A stretch of DNA of 64,000 nucleotides from Megascapheus bottae (lineage: Eukaryota > Chordata > Mammalia > Rodentia > Geomyidae). The position numbers and the translations under genes were made by a program. The notes below the pieces were generated by a model. That model had not been told where the DNA came from. It did not search any database and worked only from the letters and a program-made list of their open reading frames with translations. The stretch is taken from positions 32,592,001 to 32,656,000 of the forward strand of contig JANJXV010000013.1 of the NCBI GenBank assembly GCA_024803745.1, written 5' to 3'. Below, piece after piece: positions 43,529 to 55,444 of this stretch (within the stretch, counting starts at the first letter, position 1; the number at the start of each line of letters is the position of its first letter).

Positions 43529-44689
43529 TATTTGCTGGTAATCTATTATCAGTCTGTTTCTCTATTCAAGAAAAGAACAGGTACAGCATGAGAAAGAACT
43601 ACAATGTTATTTTGACAAAGAGATGCTGGCTTGGAATTTTTAAGGCTAGCATGCCCAGATTCAACTTACTCAAGTAGTTAAAATAAATGCATCAAGCTTC
43701 TCTCATTCCTTTTCTAATAAATTCCTTTCTTTTCCTAGATGGCACTTCCATCTAAGATGATCAGTGCAGTGCTTGTGTTTGTCAATGCATATTTCACTTG
43801 CAGATGATGCCCTACATCAGAATTACATGCCCTAGAAACAAAATAAATGCCATCCCCTTGCCTCTGCTCTTGGTATACATAGTGCCACAAGTTAAAGGAA
43901 AGAAAGGAAGGTGAAGAGCAATTACGGGTGTCTATTGCACTTTTACTGTAGGTACTTCATACTTTTTTCCTGGAAATGTTTCTTGACCAGGCTCTAGATT
44001 TGCTTCTAATGGGGATTCCTCACTCATTATTCTCCATACCAAGATTTCAGTTCTGTCCCCTTGTAGATCCATCTTTAAAAAAAAATGTCCTCTGAATATA
44101 GCCAAAGGGATTGTTGTTTTCCAGCCTATGGCCTTCTAAAAAATTTCTAGAAATCCCAAAATATTTAAATGTTGAGTATTCATGGCCTAGTTAGCTCAAT
44201 TCAAATAACTCTTTAGATATTTCTACTCTAAGTCCTAGTCAAGTTCTGATCTTTTGGTTGCTTGTCAGCAATAATAGTGGCCTTATCACAATTTCTTTGT
44301 TTGTTTTTGTCAATCTTCCTGGATTTAATTGTGAGCTTACTAAGTTCCCTTTTGAAAGCCACACACCAGCAGGAAAGGAAAATCTGATCATCTTCAGCAA
44401 TCTGCTACACATGACAGAGTCAATACTACATATTTTGAGATTTACTATAAGAATTCTCTATCAGTTGAGATATGTGGAAGACAATTTCAAAACATGGCAA
44501 AAATATTTTTCTAGTCAGACGTTGCAAATCCAAGCCCATTGCCAATGGGCTTGCAAACTGGGGCATATGTTAAAAGGTTCTGAAAAAAATCCTTTATTAA
44601 AATAAACATTCAAGACAACAGAAGAAGGAATGGATGTAGAGTGTGCTTAGAAGCAAGAATATAATGAGTTCAATTTTTACTTATTTATG
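43529..44689. other. No gene recognised; one unassigned 115-codon frame
   Basis: The plus-strand frame at 44258-44605 matches nothing I recognise. No repeat was assigned apart from the short palindrome at 44532-44552. Confidence 0.45.
44532..44552. repeat. Perfect palindrome, 10-bp arms, 1-base centre
   Basis: aagcccattg and caatgggctt flank a single C. The outer sequence also shares ttgcaa on each side with an offset of four bases. Confidence 0.9.
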
Positions 44690-44825
44690 AATTCATTATC
44701 TTTAAGTCATTGTACTAGGGATCTGCCATTTAACAAAGCAGTTTATTAATAATACAAGGCATCTTGATCAATGACATGCTTTTCAACATCTTCACCCATT
44801 CCTCCCCTATCATTTGCAATGAAAC
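44690..44825 (-). mobile_element. Old L1 3'UTR fragment
   Basis: aacaaagcagtttattaata and atcttgatcaatgacatgct correspond to 31170-31230. Confidence 0.45.
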
Positions 44826-46261
44826 TGAAAGACCTGGAAAAACATATGAAAGCAACTTTTAATTCAGCTACACAATAGCTGCATGGCTCCATGATACCTA
44901 CATTGAATAGGGATCTATTCCTCAGTTATAAAACATATTACATGAGTTGTGGTGATACTTGGGTTTAAATATTATGTCGGTCACTCCCAATCCCTTTCTG
45001 TTGCATCATTTTGATCTTGTTGGCTTGGAACCATGATACTCCTTCCTCTGCCACTTTTGTTGCTGTAATTATGGGCATCTGTCACCAAGCTCATGATCTT
45101 TTTTTTTTCCCCTGAGAAGAAATTTTAATAGCATTGTTTATACACAATATTGAAAAACTTCCAGATTTCTGCCTACAGAATTTGAGAGTATTTTCCAGGT
45201 CGAGTAAGTCATTTTGAATTTAAGTTTAAATAACTAACTTAGCATTATAGTTTACAGTGGATTATAAAAGTTGGATAAGTTGCTTTTATGGCCTTGATTA
45301 CATTCAAATGGCTGTGTTTATAGAATGACCTTTAGTAACTCTATATAAACTTGCTATCATTTTATGTATTTATTTAATATAATGTGAACCAAAAAAGTAA
45401 TCACATCTCACACTTTGCAGACTCCTATACTCAGCATGCAAATATGACCTTATTCCTTTTGTCTTAAACCTGCCTCCTGCATTTTTACTTTTCCCTCTAA
45501 TTACTAAGCTATTTATTTGATTTCCTTTGCTGTAGGAACTTGGTAGTCTCAGAGACTTTACCTTTGACCATTTCTGTTCACTTTCCCACCTTGGGGAGAT
45601 ATAAACTAGAGTAACAATAAATTATAAGTAACTGACATTTACTGAGTGCTTGTTGCAATGTAGGCATTCTGTATGTGCTTTGCTTCTGCTAATTCGTTCA
45701 GTTCTAGGAAATAATGTTTGGCTTCTCACTATGGCAAAGTCCTCTGAGTAATATTTTACTCTTCCAGATCAACTTCAGAACCTTTTTTTTTTCAGGTTGC
45801 AAAACAAAATCTAATTGGAGTTGGAGTCTGAGTTTGTGTTAAATTGCTAAATTTGTTTTGGGAAGGGGTCATCACAGCTTTAAGATACGATATGCTTTTT
45901 AATAATCAGAAACATCTTTTAAAATCTAAATGAATATAAAACTCTCTTGCTCATTCATTTCCTTTCTTTGTCTCTGTCTCTTTCTCACCCCTCCAGTCTC
46001 TTCTCTTAAATAGGCTTTATTTTATTAGACTAATTTTAAGTTCATATCAAAATTAGGTCAAAAGTTTAGAACTTCTACCTTCAGTGATCACTGGATTCTA
46101 TGGTAAGACTTCTGTTGTGTAAGATTATGTTAAATTGTCTTTCATAGTAGTTGTACCATTTTGTATTTCTACTATATTGGGGGTTCTTTTTAATCTTCAT
46201 GAGCATCATTTAGTTGTCAAAGCTTTGCATTTTGGCTAATTTCATAGGTGTGGAATGGTAT
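44826..46261. other. No gene; possible old SINE and MIR-like fragments
   Basis: A B1-like scrap may lie at 45000-45100 (ggcttggaaccatgatactc). A MIR-like core (catttactgagtgcttgttg) lies near 45628-45690. Otherwise nothing was assigned. Confidence 0.4.
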
Positions 46262-46392
46262 CTCATTTGTCATTTACTTGTTTTAGTTTATTGAGACAGT
46301 GTCTCATTGTATAGCCACGTTTTCCTTGAACTTGTTAATATAGCCTATATTGGCCTCAACTCTTGATTTATCTCTCTTGCCAAGCCCATGAT
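46262..46392 (-). mobile_element. Old B1-like fragment
   Basis: attgagacagtgtctcattg followed by cttgaacttgttaatatagc and ggcctcaactcttgattt recalls the reverse complement of a B1/Alu head (classic rodent B1 rather than type B). Confidence 0.5.
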
Positions 46393-48484
46393 CTTAATAC
46401 TATCTTTTGAAACTGATATTTATAAATATTAATGGAATGGAATAAGTCTGGCATAGAAACTCACATGAATGCCATATGGTGGCAAAAAGCAGCACAGTGG
46501 GTAGTTGATGAGAGTTCTTTCCAAACATTATAAATAGATATGAATATTTACATACACATATCTACAAATCATTGCAAAATGTTTACCCTGAATAAACCTA
46601 ATTAAGAGAAAAATAGGTATTTAGAAAATACATGTTGTGTGAAACGCACTATAGAATGTATTTTATTTAACTGAGGATATGAAGAAGCACAATTCTTATT
46701 CTTGTTCTCAAAATTTTTCTCAGAAATTGAATGGTGAGGAATATTGGCTTGAAAAGTTATATAATAACTTGGCAAAAATACTATACCAAATGCTTCCATG
46801 GTGCAGGGTGACATTATTTGACTAATGACAGTCATCAATAAAAAACTTTGTGTAGGGATATTTCCAGTTCTAGTGGAGAAGCTATTAATTTAATTAAAAT
46901 TGAACATTGAAATCTACCCTCAATTTTCAGGATAAAGCTTATATATTTTTGATAAAGCCAGGTGGCAGTTCTTTTGTATTTCAGTTTGTTTTTCAGAAAA
47001 TGTCTCATTTTTGCTCAGGCCAACTTCAGATCATGTTTTTCTTATTTCCACCTCCTAAATAGCTAGTGTTACCAACACATCAGGCTTTGTGTAAGTTAAT
47101 TTTCACTGTATAAATAAAATAATTTTCCATATTACACAGTTAATATAAAAATAAACTCCTGAATGTTTTCAGGAGAATTGTTTATTGTGTTTTGATAAGA
47201 AAAAGATTCTATACAAGGAGTGATAATATGCCTACATCTCTTGATCCCTGAGCAAAGTATTAATATCTTAACATAATTAGAATTCTCACTGAGTGGAATG
47301 TTCTGGGCAATTATAATCCTTAGTTGAATAATATTCAGTGATAATAATTTATCTTTATATTTTTGATTACACTTCATAAGTGAGGTTCTCTTGACAATAA
47401 TATTATATAATAGATATAATTCTTATTTTCCTCAGAGAAATACTGAAGCTGGTAGAAGTTGTATCAGAGTTCTTTTTAATATAGTTTTATATTTATTTCT
47501 ATCATTTACAATATATGATGGGGAAATTATAACAGTTTAGACCTGGAAAATAACATTAAAGTCTTTTCCCCCATTTTTATATCCATCTAAATCCTTGCCT
47601 CATGAAAAAGAATAAATCTCAACTTTAGGAATAACTAAAACCTTTTCCCTTTACCAATATCTAAGTTTAAAACTACTGGTGTAAAATTTTTGAAATAGTT
47701 TAGTCTTCATGTAGTCAGTTTGAGTATAGAATGACAGAAATGAATAATTGAAGAACAGATAAAGGCAGACAATTTACCTTTCTTGTACATTTGTATTACT
47801 GTGATCAAATATGTGACTTATTAAAACTGCATACCACTGACATCTTAGATCAATAGCCTAGCCCATGAATAAAAATATTTCAAATATTGATCTAATGAAA
47901 ACATGTCACTAATTACTATCTAAATGCTTCCCAATAAATCATAGTCCTGAGTCTAAGCTTGATGTGTACTAATGGAAAAGCACCATAGGTCAATAAAACA
48001 GTGGGCAAGTAGTAAAGATTCCAAAGGCAAGATTTTTAAAAAATTTTTTGACAAGCTCATTTAGTTATTTTCATTTTTTATTTTTCCCCTGATAAAAATA
48101 AAAACAATAAAAGTTGGCCATTTTCTCTACTTCATTTTCTTTAACATTTTTGTAGGCATCCCTAGAATAAAATATGAGAGACTGAAACTAGTGTGGCAAA
48201 AGACTAAGGACTCAGATAGTAGCAAAACCTAAAAACCCAACTTCTAATTTCACATTGGTTTCCTTTCAACAACCTTCAAGTTTACTTCAAGTTTGAAATA
48301 TTCATACATTTTTCCATGTCTGTGTGATGAAATGTGATTGTGACACATAATAAGTAGTTTATTCTGATGATTAAAGGAACTAGTCACACATAATTAGGTT
48401 GATAAGACTGCTGTGGGAAATGAATGATATGTCATCCATTCTAATGTGCTTAACACAGAATAAATTTTAATAACTATTAGATTC
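46393..48484. other. No gene; one old SINE scrap
   Basis: About 2.1 kb of AT-rich sequence. A B1-like scrap is possible at 46960-47090 (aaaatgtctcatttttgctc, ctcctaaatagctagtgtta). A small hairpin (ctcctga...tcaggag) lies at 47156-47175. Confidence 0.45.
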
Positions 48485-48695
48485 TGTGTATGTAGAACTA
48501 GATTTTGAATTCAAAGCCTCAAAATTATTAGGTAAGTCCTCTGCCACTTGAAATCATGTACCATTCCTTTATTCTATAGTTTTGTTTTGTTTTCCACATA
48601 GTTTTTCTCAGAGCTGATCTTGTAACAAGATCTGACTACCTCTGTCTATCAAGTAGCTGAGATTGCAGGTTGTAGCCACAGGATATGATCTTAGG
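48485..48695 (-). mobile_element. Old degraded SINE
   Basis: ttttgaattcaaagcctcaa, aagtcctctgccacttgaaa and aagtagctgagattgcaggt follow the type B order loosely. Confidence 0.45.
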
Positions 48696-48757
48696 CTATT
48701 GTACCATTTATTTATATCACTTATATTATTATGATTGCATATTCTTTTTTATTTTTT

Positions 48758-48767
48758 TCCTTTCTTT

Positions 48768-48822
<55 letters not shown>

Positions 48823-48823
48823 A
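48758..48823. repeat. (CTTT)n microsatellite from a SINE tail
   Basis: About 14 CTTT units directly left of a minus-strand SINE, where its tail should be. Confidence 0.95.
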
Positions 48824-49046
48824 TTTATTTTTTTTTGGTCAGTTGTGCAACATGAACTGGGTCTGAGGCCTGTCTCTGAGCTCTTCAGCTCAAGGCTAGT
48901 ACTCTACCATTTAAGCCACAGTGCCATTTCCAGTTTTCTGATGGTTAATTGGAGATGAGTCTCATGGACTTTCATGTCCTGGCTGGCTTTGATCTCAGCG
49001 TCCTGAGTAGCTAGGATTACAGGCATGAGCCACTGGCACCAGACTA
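48824..49046 (-). mobile_element. SINE, type B
   Basis: gagctcttcagctcaaggct, ggttaattggagatgagtct, then the head at cctgagtagctaggattaca and ggcatgagccactggcacca. Full length with small deletions. Confidence 0.88.
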
Positions 49047-49454
49047 ACTGTTGGTAGTTCTTATAGTCATTAACTCTTTACATTTATAGTCAAATTGCCT
49101 CTAAAAGTCCCACATTCAAATACCAGAATATTCAGATTAGGACCTGGTATAATTCATACTATGTATTTTGTATGAGAGGTCACAGTTTTAATACTGTTTA
49201 TTAGGGGAAATTTCTTAGTATACTAAGTTATGTCATCTAGGAGGGTCATTTTCCCCTATAGGTGACTGATAATTTCCTTAGGAAACACCATTAATATATC
49301 TTTAATTAGAAAAAGATTACAAAGCCCTTAAAATTCACTAAGAAAAAAAAACCCTTTAAGAATATTTAATCATTACAAAATATAATTGTTAAGCATGTTC
49401 ACATTAAAATATAAAATCAAAATCTTTCCAACTACTGATATGTAATAAATATAG
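49047..49454. other. No gene recognised
   Basis: AT-rich unique sequence. Confidence 0.5.
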
Positions 49455-49648
49455 AAAGTTAACACATGGGGCTGGGAGTTTGACTTAGTGGTAGAGTTCA
49501 AGTCCTTGGTACCACATAAATACAAAAGCCAGAACTGGTGCTGTGGATCAAGTGGCAGAGCACTAGCCTTGAGGAACAAAGCCCAAGGACAGTATAAAGG
49601 TCCCTGAGTTCAAGCCTCACGACTGCTAAAAAAAAAAAGTTAACACAT
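49455..49648 (+). mobile_element. SINE, type A, with deleted B-box region
   Basis: Starts ggggctgggagtttgactta. About 30 bases between gtggtagag and ttcaagtcc are missing, removing the part between the boxes and damaging the B box. The right half is intact. The duplication aaagttaacacat is perfect at 49455-49467 and 49636-49648. Confidence 0.92.
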
Positions 49649-49735
49649 AATTTGGTGGATTTGGTGATTTGCCAAAGTTGAATTGATTTCTTGATTACAG
49701 AATTTCTCTGAATCTTTGAAATAGCAATATTTAAA

Positions 49736-49978
49736 AAACTTTTATTGTCAGGGTGATGTGTAGAGGGGTTACAGATACATTTGTAAGATAGTGGGTACAT
49801 TAATTACTTCTTGGACATTGTTACCCCTCGCATGATTTTTTCCCACTTTCCCTACCTCTAAACCCTCCAAAGTTATAAAGTTTGTTTCCAACATTGAGTA
49901 TTGCTGTTGCACTGGTACAGTCTTTGGAGATTATTATGGTGGAAGTTATAGACATTATATTTAATAAATTATTTTCCA
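49736..49978 (-). mobile_element. Old L1 3'UTR fragment
   Basis: gggttacagatacatttgta, gtgggtacattaattacttc and aaagtttgtttccaacattg correspond to 7130-7265. Its right part belongs to the duplicated block below. Confidence 0.55.
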
Positions 49979-50363
49979 TATATTTTTATGTACATATATT
50001 ATTTTTCATATATTTTATTGTAATTAATAGAAGGGTTACATTATATTCACCAGATAGAAGGTGCATTACTTCACATACATTGATACCCTTTCTCATGTCT
50101 TGGTTCCCATTTCCCTCCCTCCACCTCTGGCCCTCATCTTGTTTTCCTCCCTTCCCTATCTGACTTCAAATAACCAAATATGCATATATACAACATATCA
50201 GATAACAAGGTGAAATACTGTATCAGTATGAAATGAAGTTTTTTTTTGTAAGAAATCACCAGATACACAAGAGTATGCTAATGTAAGAATTACTGTTTCA
50301 GTGATTTTTATTATTTCCAAAGTACATGGGTTAGAGACCTAATTCTCCAATTCTCATTTCAAT
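49896..50363 (+). repeat. Local duplicated block, copy A (partner 52257-52478)
   Basis: Excluding the L1 at about 49979-50236, this copy matches copy B along about 220 bases: gagattattatggtggaagt on the left, taagaaatcacc and gtttcagtgattttaattat-like wording on the right. The left end is old L1 3'UTR, so both copies share the same L1-to-non-L1 boundary. Confidence 0.88.
49979..50236 (-). mobile_element. L1 3' end, inserted in duplicated copy A
   Basis: Minus-strand young L1 3'UTR from about 50012 to 50236 (ccagatagaaggtgcattac, gataacaaggtgaaatactg) with an A-rich tail in complement at 49979-50011. Copy B lacks it, giving a pre-insertion comparison. Confidence 0.92.
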
Positions 50364-51874
50364 GGCATTTGGAGGCAGGCCACACTGATAGGTCATTTGG
50401 TTGATAATATAATGACATGGAATGCTCTGGAAGAGTGGATAGCTGATATCAATCCAGGTAAGGTTCTTCTCCTCATGATTTTTCTTGCATATATTTCTTG
50501 CTCTCAATCTGTAATGTATGGCTCTTTCAACACTCTGCCATGTCATGACATACCAAAGGTTTTATAAGATATGGATGTACTTACAATATTCAACTTTTGA
50601 TCTTTCAGAACTATGAGAAACAGATCTCTGTTGTATAAAATCTATGCATTCTCTAGTATTTTGTAATAGCAAAGAAAAATAAGATAGAACTTTTCTTTCT
50701 TTATAGTTTCACATCTCACATGTTAGATTTGTAGAGTTATGTTTATGACTGGAGAAGAGAAACAAAAACAAATATATAGCTAGAAAGTAAACTGAGGATT
50801 TCCCACTTAATGAAATAAGGAAATCTTTCAAAATCGATAATTGGATAGAAATGGACTCCATTCCCTAAATTACTTATTGTTATAATGTGAATGTGCGAGC
50901 ATGCACGCATGCATGCATGTGCACACAAACACACACACCCACCCCCACCCCCCCCACACAGTAAAATAACTTGTTACTTCAATATAAGTGGCACAGCTTC
51001 TACTGATATTTCCATGGCCTTGAAAGTAATTCAAATATTTACTCATTGTACAGTTTCACACTGAAGTTTTTGAACAAATTTCTTGTAAATTCAAAGTAAG
51101 GAGAATATTCTTTTCAAGGTACACTTTCTTAAGCACTGAATTATATTAATTATTTAAGATGTTTTGTGAAGAAATATGGCCAATTTTAATTCCTATTGCC
51201 AAGTAGACTCAAAAGAACACAGTTATTAAATTCTCCCATTATATTCTTGTCATTGTTATTGGTATGAACATTCTGACCTTTGAAAAGGATGAACTATTCA
51301 GATATTCAGCATTAAAAGCAATAGAAAACTGATAGAGGATGGGTAATTTTTTGAATTTGTGACTTTTGCTATCTAGACTTTTCTTTAGTAAAAATTAATA
51401 ACTTTTAAAGTAGTTATGGAAAGACTTATGAATACTACTATTGAAAATCCAAATATCAAGACTTATGAACTCTTTCCTTATTTAAGCACTCTGGTATAAT
51501 ATCTGAGTTCTGTTTTATGAATTAAAAAATCCAATAGAGGACAACAGTCAAAATTTTTATCCAGCACATCCTGCTGCTTCTATAATTATCTTGCATTTCC
51601 TTCCAGAAGGTAGTTACTCAGAATTCCATGTTAAATTCATTGTTGTATTTCCATTCAAAACTCACAGTGCTTGTGAATAGATAAATATATAGCAAATAAC
51701 ATTGCAATTGTTTAAAGAGAGAACAGCTAGTGAGGGATGATATTATCAAAAACATATTGTATATAGATTTTAAGAAAGAATTGAAAGAATGCAGAACTTG
51801 CAGTGTGTATATAAAATATATAATATAAATAAACAAATAATAAATAAATATAAATAAAAAGAAAAGAAAAAAAT
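50364..51874. other. No gene recognised
   Basis: AT-rich sequence with a microsatellite at 50891-50960. Minus-strand frames at 50331-50546 and 51618-51836 have no recognised domain. Confidence 0.5.
50891..50960. repeat. (GCAT)n-(CA)n-C-rich microsatellite
   Basis: Alternating purine-pyrimidine gcatgcacgcatgcatgcat followed by CA repeats and a C-rich part; such sequence can adopt Z-DNA. Confidence 0.9.
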
Positions 51875-52082
51875 GAAAGAATGTCCCAAGGGCAACATTT
51901 TGTAAATTAGGTTACTAAGCAACTCTTGCCTGCTTGTATTGATATGTAAACATCCTACCACCTGACCTCCTACCCTGAGCAGTACCCCAACCCCCTCTTG
52001 CCTCTCCTGAAGAGGCATATAAGCCCCTGTGTGAAAAATAAAATTCGCAGCTTGATCAGAACAAAAAAAAAAAGAAAGAATG
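51875..52082 (+). mobile_element. LTR-like fragment with poly(A) tail and flanking 9-bp repeat
   Basis: A segment of about 180 bases ends with a TATA-like gcatataag (52015-52023), an AATAAA signal (52037-52042), then 20 bases to cttgatcagaac and a run of A. This is the layout of the end of a retroviral LTR (promoter, then polyadenylation signal) followed by a poly(A) tail. The motif gaaagaatg flanks it at 51875-51883 and 52074-52082. It is non-coding and short, so the family is not identified. Confidence 0.6.
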
Positions 52083-52256
52083 CTATTTTAATTGGATCAT
52101 AAAGCATGAGCAAGAGATTCCAAATGGAATAATGAATATGGAGACAAATAGTGAAACACAAAATTGCTGGATTTAACAAATAAAACTATGGGAATACTTG
52201 AGAATTTTGTAAATCATTGGACATACTAAATGAAATGGAACTAGCTCATATTGTCT

Positions 52257-52478
52257 TGTGAATATTGCTGTTACACTGGTTCAGTCTTTTGGAGATTATT
52301 ATGGTGGAAGTTGTAGACATTTTATTTAATAAATTATTTTAAATGAATAGATTTTTTTCCTATAAGAAATCACCAAAGATACACAAGAATATGCTGATGT
52401 AAGAATAGTGTTTCAGTGATTTTAATTATTTCCAAAGTACATGTGTTGGAAACCTACTTCCCCAATTCCCATTTCAAG
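52257..52478 (+). repeat. Local duplicated block, copy B (partner 49896-50363)
   Basis: Same order as copy A without the L1: gagattattatggtggaagt, aataaattattttaaatgaa, ataagaaatcacc, ending catttcaa. Located 2.4 kb to the right, same orientation. Confidence 0.88.
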
Positions 52479-52509
52479 GGAAAAATAAAATGTTCACTTG
52501 ACTAACAGT

Positions 52510-52740
52510 TTGAGCACAGTGGCATGCACATGGTGTGGAGAAGCACACAGCACCAGTTTGTCTGTCAGCCTCAGTCACAAAGACCAGTACCAGTAGGGGA
52601 TCATATCCCAGGCCAATGGATGAGACCTTGTGAAGAAAATCAAGTATGCCAAATAGACTGGAGGAATGACTCAAGTGGTAGAGTATCTGCTGAAATAGGT
52701 TCAAAACTGAGTTCAATCCTCAGTCACATGAAAGCAAAAT
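52510..52740 (+). mobile_element. Old SINE, type B-like
   Basis: atgactcaagtggtagagta and gagttcaatcctcagtcaca are the right-half landmarks; the head is heavily altered. Confidence 0.5.
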
Positions 52741-52878
52741 ACAAACACCAATTTCAGTGGCTACATAACTGAACATTTTAATGGTTACAATTGCGTGTTT
52801 GAGCAGTTTCTAATAGTTAAAAGCTTCAGTTGCTTTTCCTTGTGAAATGTTGGAGTATATTCCTTTCAGTGTAAAATT

Positions 52879-53468
52879 ATTATGTTCAATGGAATTCTAT
52901 GCTGCTTTCAGAAAGAACAACATCACCCCATTTGTAAGGAAATGGAAAGACTTAGAAAAAATCGTATTTAGTGAAGTAAGCCAGACTCAAAGGAACATAG
53001 GCTCGATGGTTTCCCTCATCTGTCATAATCAGTAGAAACCTTGGGCTCTCCTGGCAGAGATTTACGATAGAACAAAACCTAGTTACATAAGGCCATAGAG
53101 GATGATGCTAAATGAAAGGACCTCCAGGATATAAAAACAAAAGCCATATAATGAGTGATCGTTGACCTTAAGGTACTATGTTATCTCTCATCTCTTTTGC
53201 TTTCCCTTGGTTATCTCATATTGTTACAGTATTTCACCTTGTTATCTAATATATTGGATATATGCTTATTTGGTTAGTTGAAACAGGAATGGGAAGGGGG
53301 GAACCAAGATGAGGGGCAGGGGTGGGGGGAGGGAAGTGGGGACCAGGACATGAGAAAGGTTATCAATGTATGTGAAGTAATGCACCTTCTATCTGGTGAA
53401 TAGTATGTAACCCTTCTATTAATTACAATAAAAATATATGGAAAAAAACTAAAAAAATATTATGTTCA
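52879..53468 (+). mobile_element. L1, strongly 5'-truncated, with 10-bp duplication
   Basis: From about 52889 to 53458: the last 50 or so codons of ORF2 (ggaattctatgctgctttca; stop near 53034) and full 3'UTR with G-rich part (ggggtggggggagggaagtg) and A-rich tail. The duplication attatgttca is perfect at 52879-52888 and 53459-53468. Confidence 0.94.
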
Positions 53469-53524
53469 TTATTAGGAAGAATTCAAAAAAGAATAATTGA
53501 TTGGTATGTTATTCTGACTTTCCA

Positions 53525-53870
53525 GTGTTGTGACACATAACTAAGAAAAACTTAAGGGAGAAATAGATTTATTGTGGTTTACAATTTCAATGTGGAGACA
53601 ACAGGCTCCATTATCCTGGGGCAGGAGACAAGCGACACTTCATGCATCACATCTGAAGGAGCAGAGCTTCCATTTCATCCCAACCAAGAAGCAGAGAGAT
53701 AGAGAAAGGTTTGGAAAAGATTCCCTTCAAAGGCAAACCTTCTTCACCCCCTTCCTCCAGCCAGGCCCTATCTCTTTGACATTCCTACAATAGTGATCTA
53801 CAGCTTGGGATAACACCTTCAACATATGAACCTGTACATGACATTTTATGTTCAAATGGTTAGTTAATGC
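53525..53870. repeat. Old interspersed repeat, family not named
   Basis: tttattgtggtttacaattt at the left, ccttcctccagccaggccct in the middle and caccttcaacatatgaacct at the right follow a widespread mammalian repeat pattern, possibly LTR-derived. I cannot name it with confidence. Confidence 0.4.
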
Positions 53871-54392
53871 ATCCTTCAAGTGTGTGGATTTGCTCACATA
53901 TTAAGAGTTGAGAATTTTAAAACAGTATTTCCTTCAAGAAACCAAATAATCATAGTAACACATATTTACTATGTACTTAGTGTATATCATTATATAAACC
54001 ACTCCACTGAGAAAGTCATTTAAAAACCAAGTCCATTCACCTTCTGGGTTTTCTGATTGCCTTTTGTGGCTTTAAAATATGTACTGTTGGAGAACCTCCA
54101 CATTTGGCTCCCCAGTTATTTTTCAACTCCTAAAAATGTAGTATCTTCCTTCTTTACATTTCCTGGGTGTGAAATAGGCATTTCAAAGCTTGGTATTTCT
54201 AAAACTAGGCTATTTTTACTGACTTTTCCATCTCAGCTAATGTCTCCATTTTAAAGGTCTGGGGTCCCAGTGTACACTTCTCTTGTCCTTATCCATATGT
54301 GAATGTGATACATCAATAACTGTACTTTCCAAGTGTTTAGTATCTGGCACTAAAAAATAAGTCCTCAGTGCATATACTACTACCACATTGGC
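53871..54392. other. No gene recognised
   Basis: Unique AT-rich sequence; a 65-codon plus-strand frame (54057-54254) has no recognised domain. Confidence 0.5.
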
Positions 54393-54393
54393 A

Positions 54394-54439
<46 letters not shown>
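54393..54439. repeat. (TATC)n microsatellite
   Basis: About eleven TATC units, nearly pure. Confidence 0.97.
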
Positions 54440-54510
54440 GTTTATTACTAGAGTAACCTTGGAATCTTTTTCTTATGTCCCCTGCTTTGCTAGAGTTTCC
54501 CATCAGAATA

Positions 54511-54849
54511 TTCAAAAAGATCATTTTTTAATTAATTCTTTTTTAAATTGTAATTAATAGAAGGGCTACATTATATTCACCAGATAGAAGGTGCATTGCT
54601 TCAGAAACATTGATACCCTTTCTCATAACATGGTCCCCATTTCCCTCCCTCCTCCCCCTGCTCAGTTTGATTTCCCCCCTTCCCTATCCAATTTCAAATA
54701 ACTAATTAATCACATATAAAATATATCAGATAACAAGGTGGAATATTGTAACAATATGATATAATCAAGGGATAGCAGAAGAGATAAGAGATAACATAGT
54801 ACATTAAGGATAACAATCACTCATTATATGGCTTCAAAAAGATCATTTT
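54511..54849 (-). mobile_element. L1 3' end with perfect 17-bp target-site duplication
   Basis: Minus-strand young 3'UTR from about 54528 to 54832 (ccagatagaaggtgcattgc, gataacaaggtggaatattg). The duplication ttcaaaaagatcatttt is perfect at 54511-54527 and 54833-54849. No coding part. Confidence 0.96.
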
Positions 54850-55444
54850 AGAAATTGATTGAAAAAATAGCTCTCACTGCTGTGGGAAAATCTTTCCATG
54901 GACTCTTTTCAAATCACAGTAAAGCCAAAGCTTCCGTGGTGACCCAGAGTGTCTATTCTAGAATTCTAAACAATTTGTTTGATTTCTTTTTCCCATGGCT
55001 TATTTTCTCTTCCTCCCTTGAGGATATGCTCCCTAAATGCAGGGATATTTGTCAATCATGTTCACCAAGATACCTAAGCAATTAGAATGATATATTCTTG
55101 GCACAAAAGAATTGCTCAGTAACCATTTTTCTTAAGTGGACAAATTTTTAACAGAATCCAACACAGAATAGGGCACTATCATTCTTTTAAAATGAGGAAT
55201 GCAAATCACAGCAAGGTAAAATAGTCAGAGGACCCACAGCAGCAATTATTAGCTGCCGTTTTAACAACAGATTTTATTCTGGAGTCTGAATTCTCAGTCT
55301 TAATTTTTTTTTGCTGTTTGTGGAGACAAGCTGCACTATATATTTCAAGATGTTCTTTCATTTGGTTCATCGTTATCATTAGATTATCATTTCCATATCT
55401 GTAGTCTAAGAAGTTCCTCACATTTTTATTCTTTTAGAGCTTTG
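54850..55444. other. No gene recognised
   Basis: Unique sequence; short frames at 54855-55085 plus and 55206-55421 minus without recognised domains. Confidence 0.5.

Noticed and set aside
1411..54439. Regularly spaced repeats as a possible CRISPR array
   Set aside because: All tandem repeats here are microsatellites without unique spacers, in a mammalian genome.
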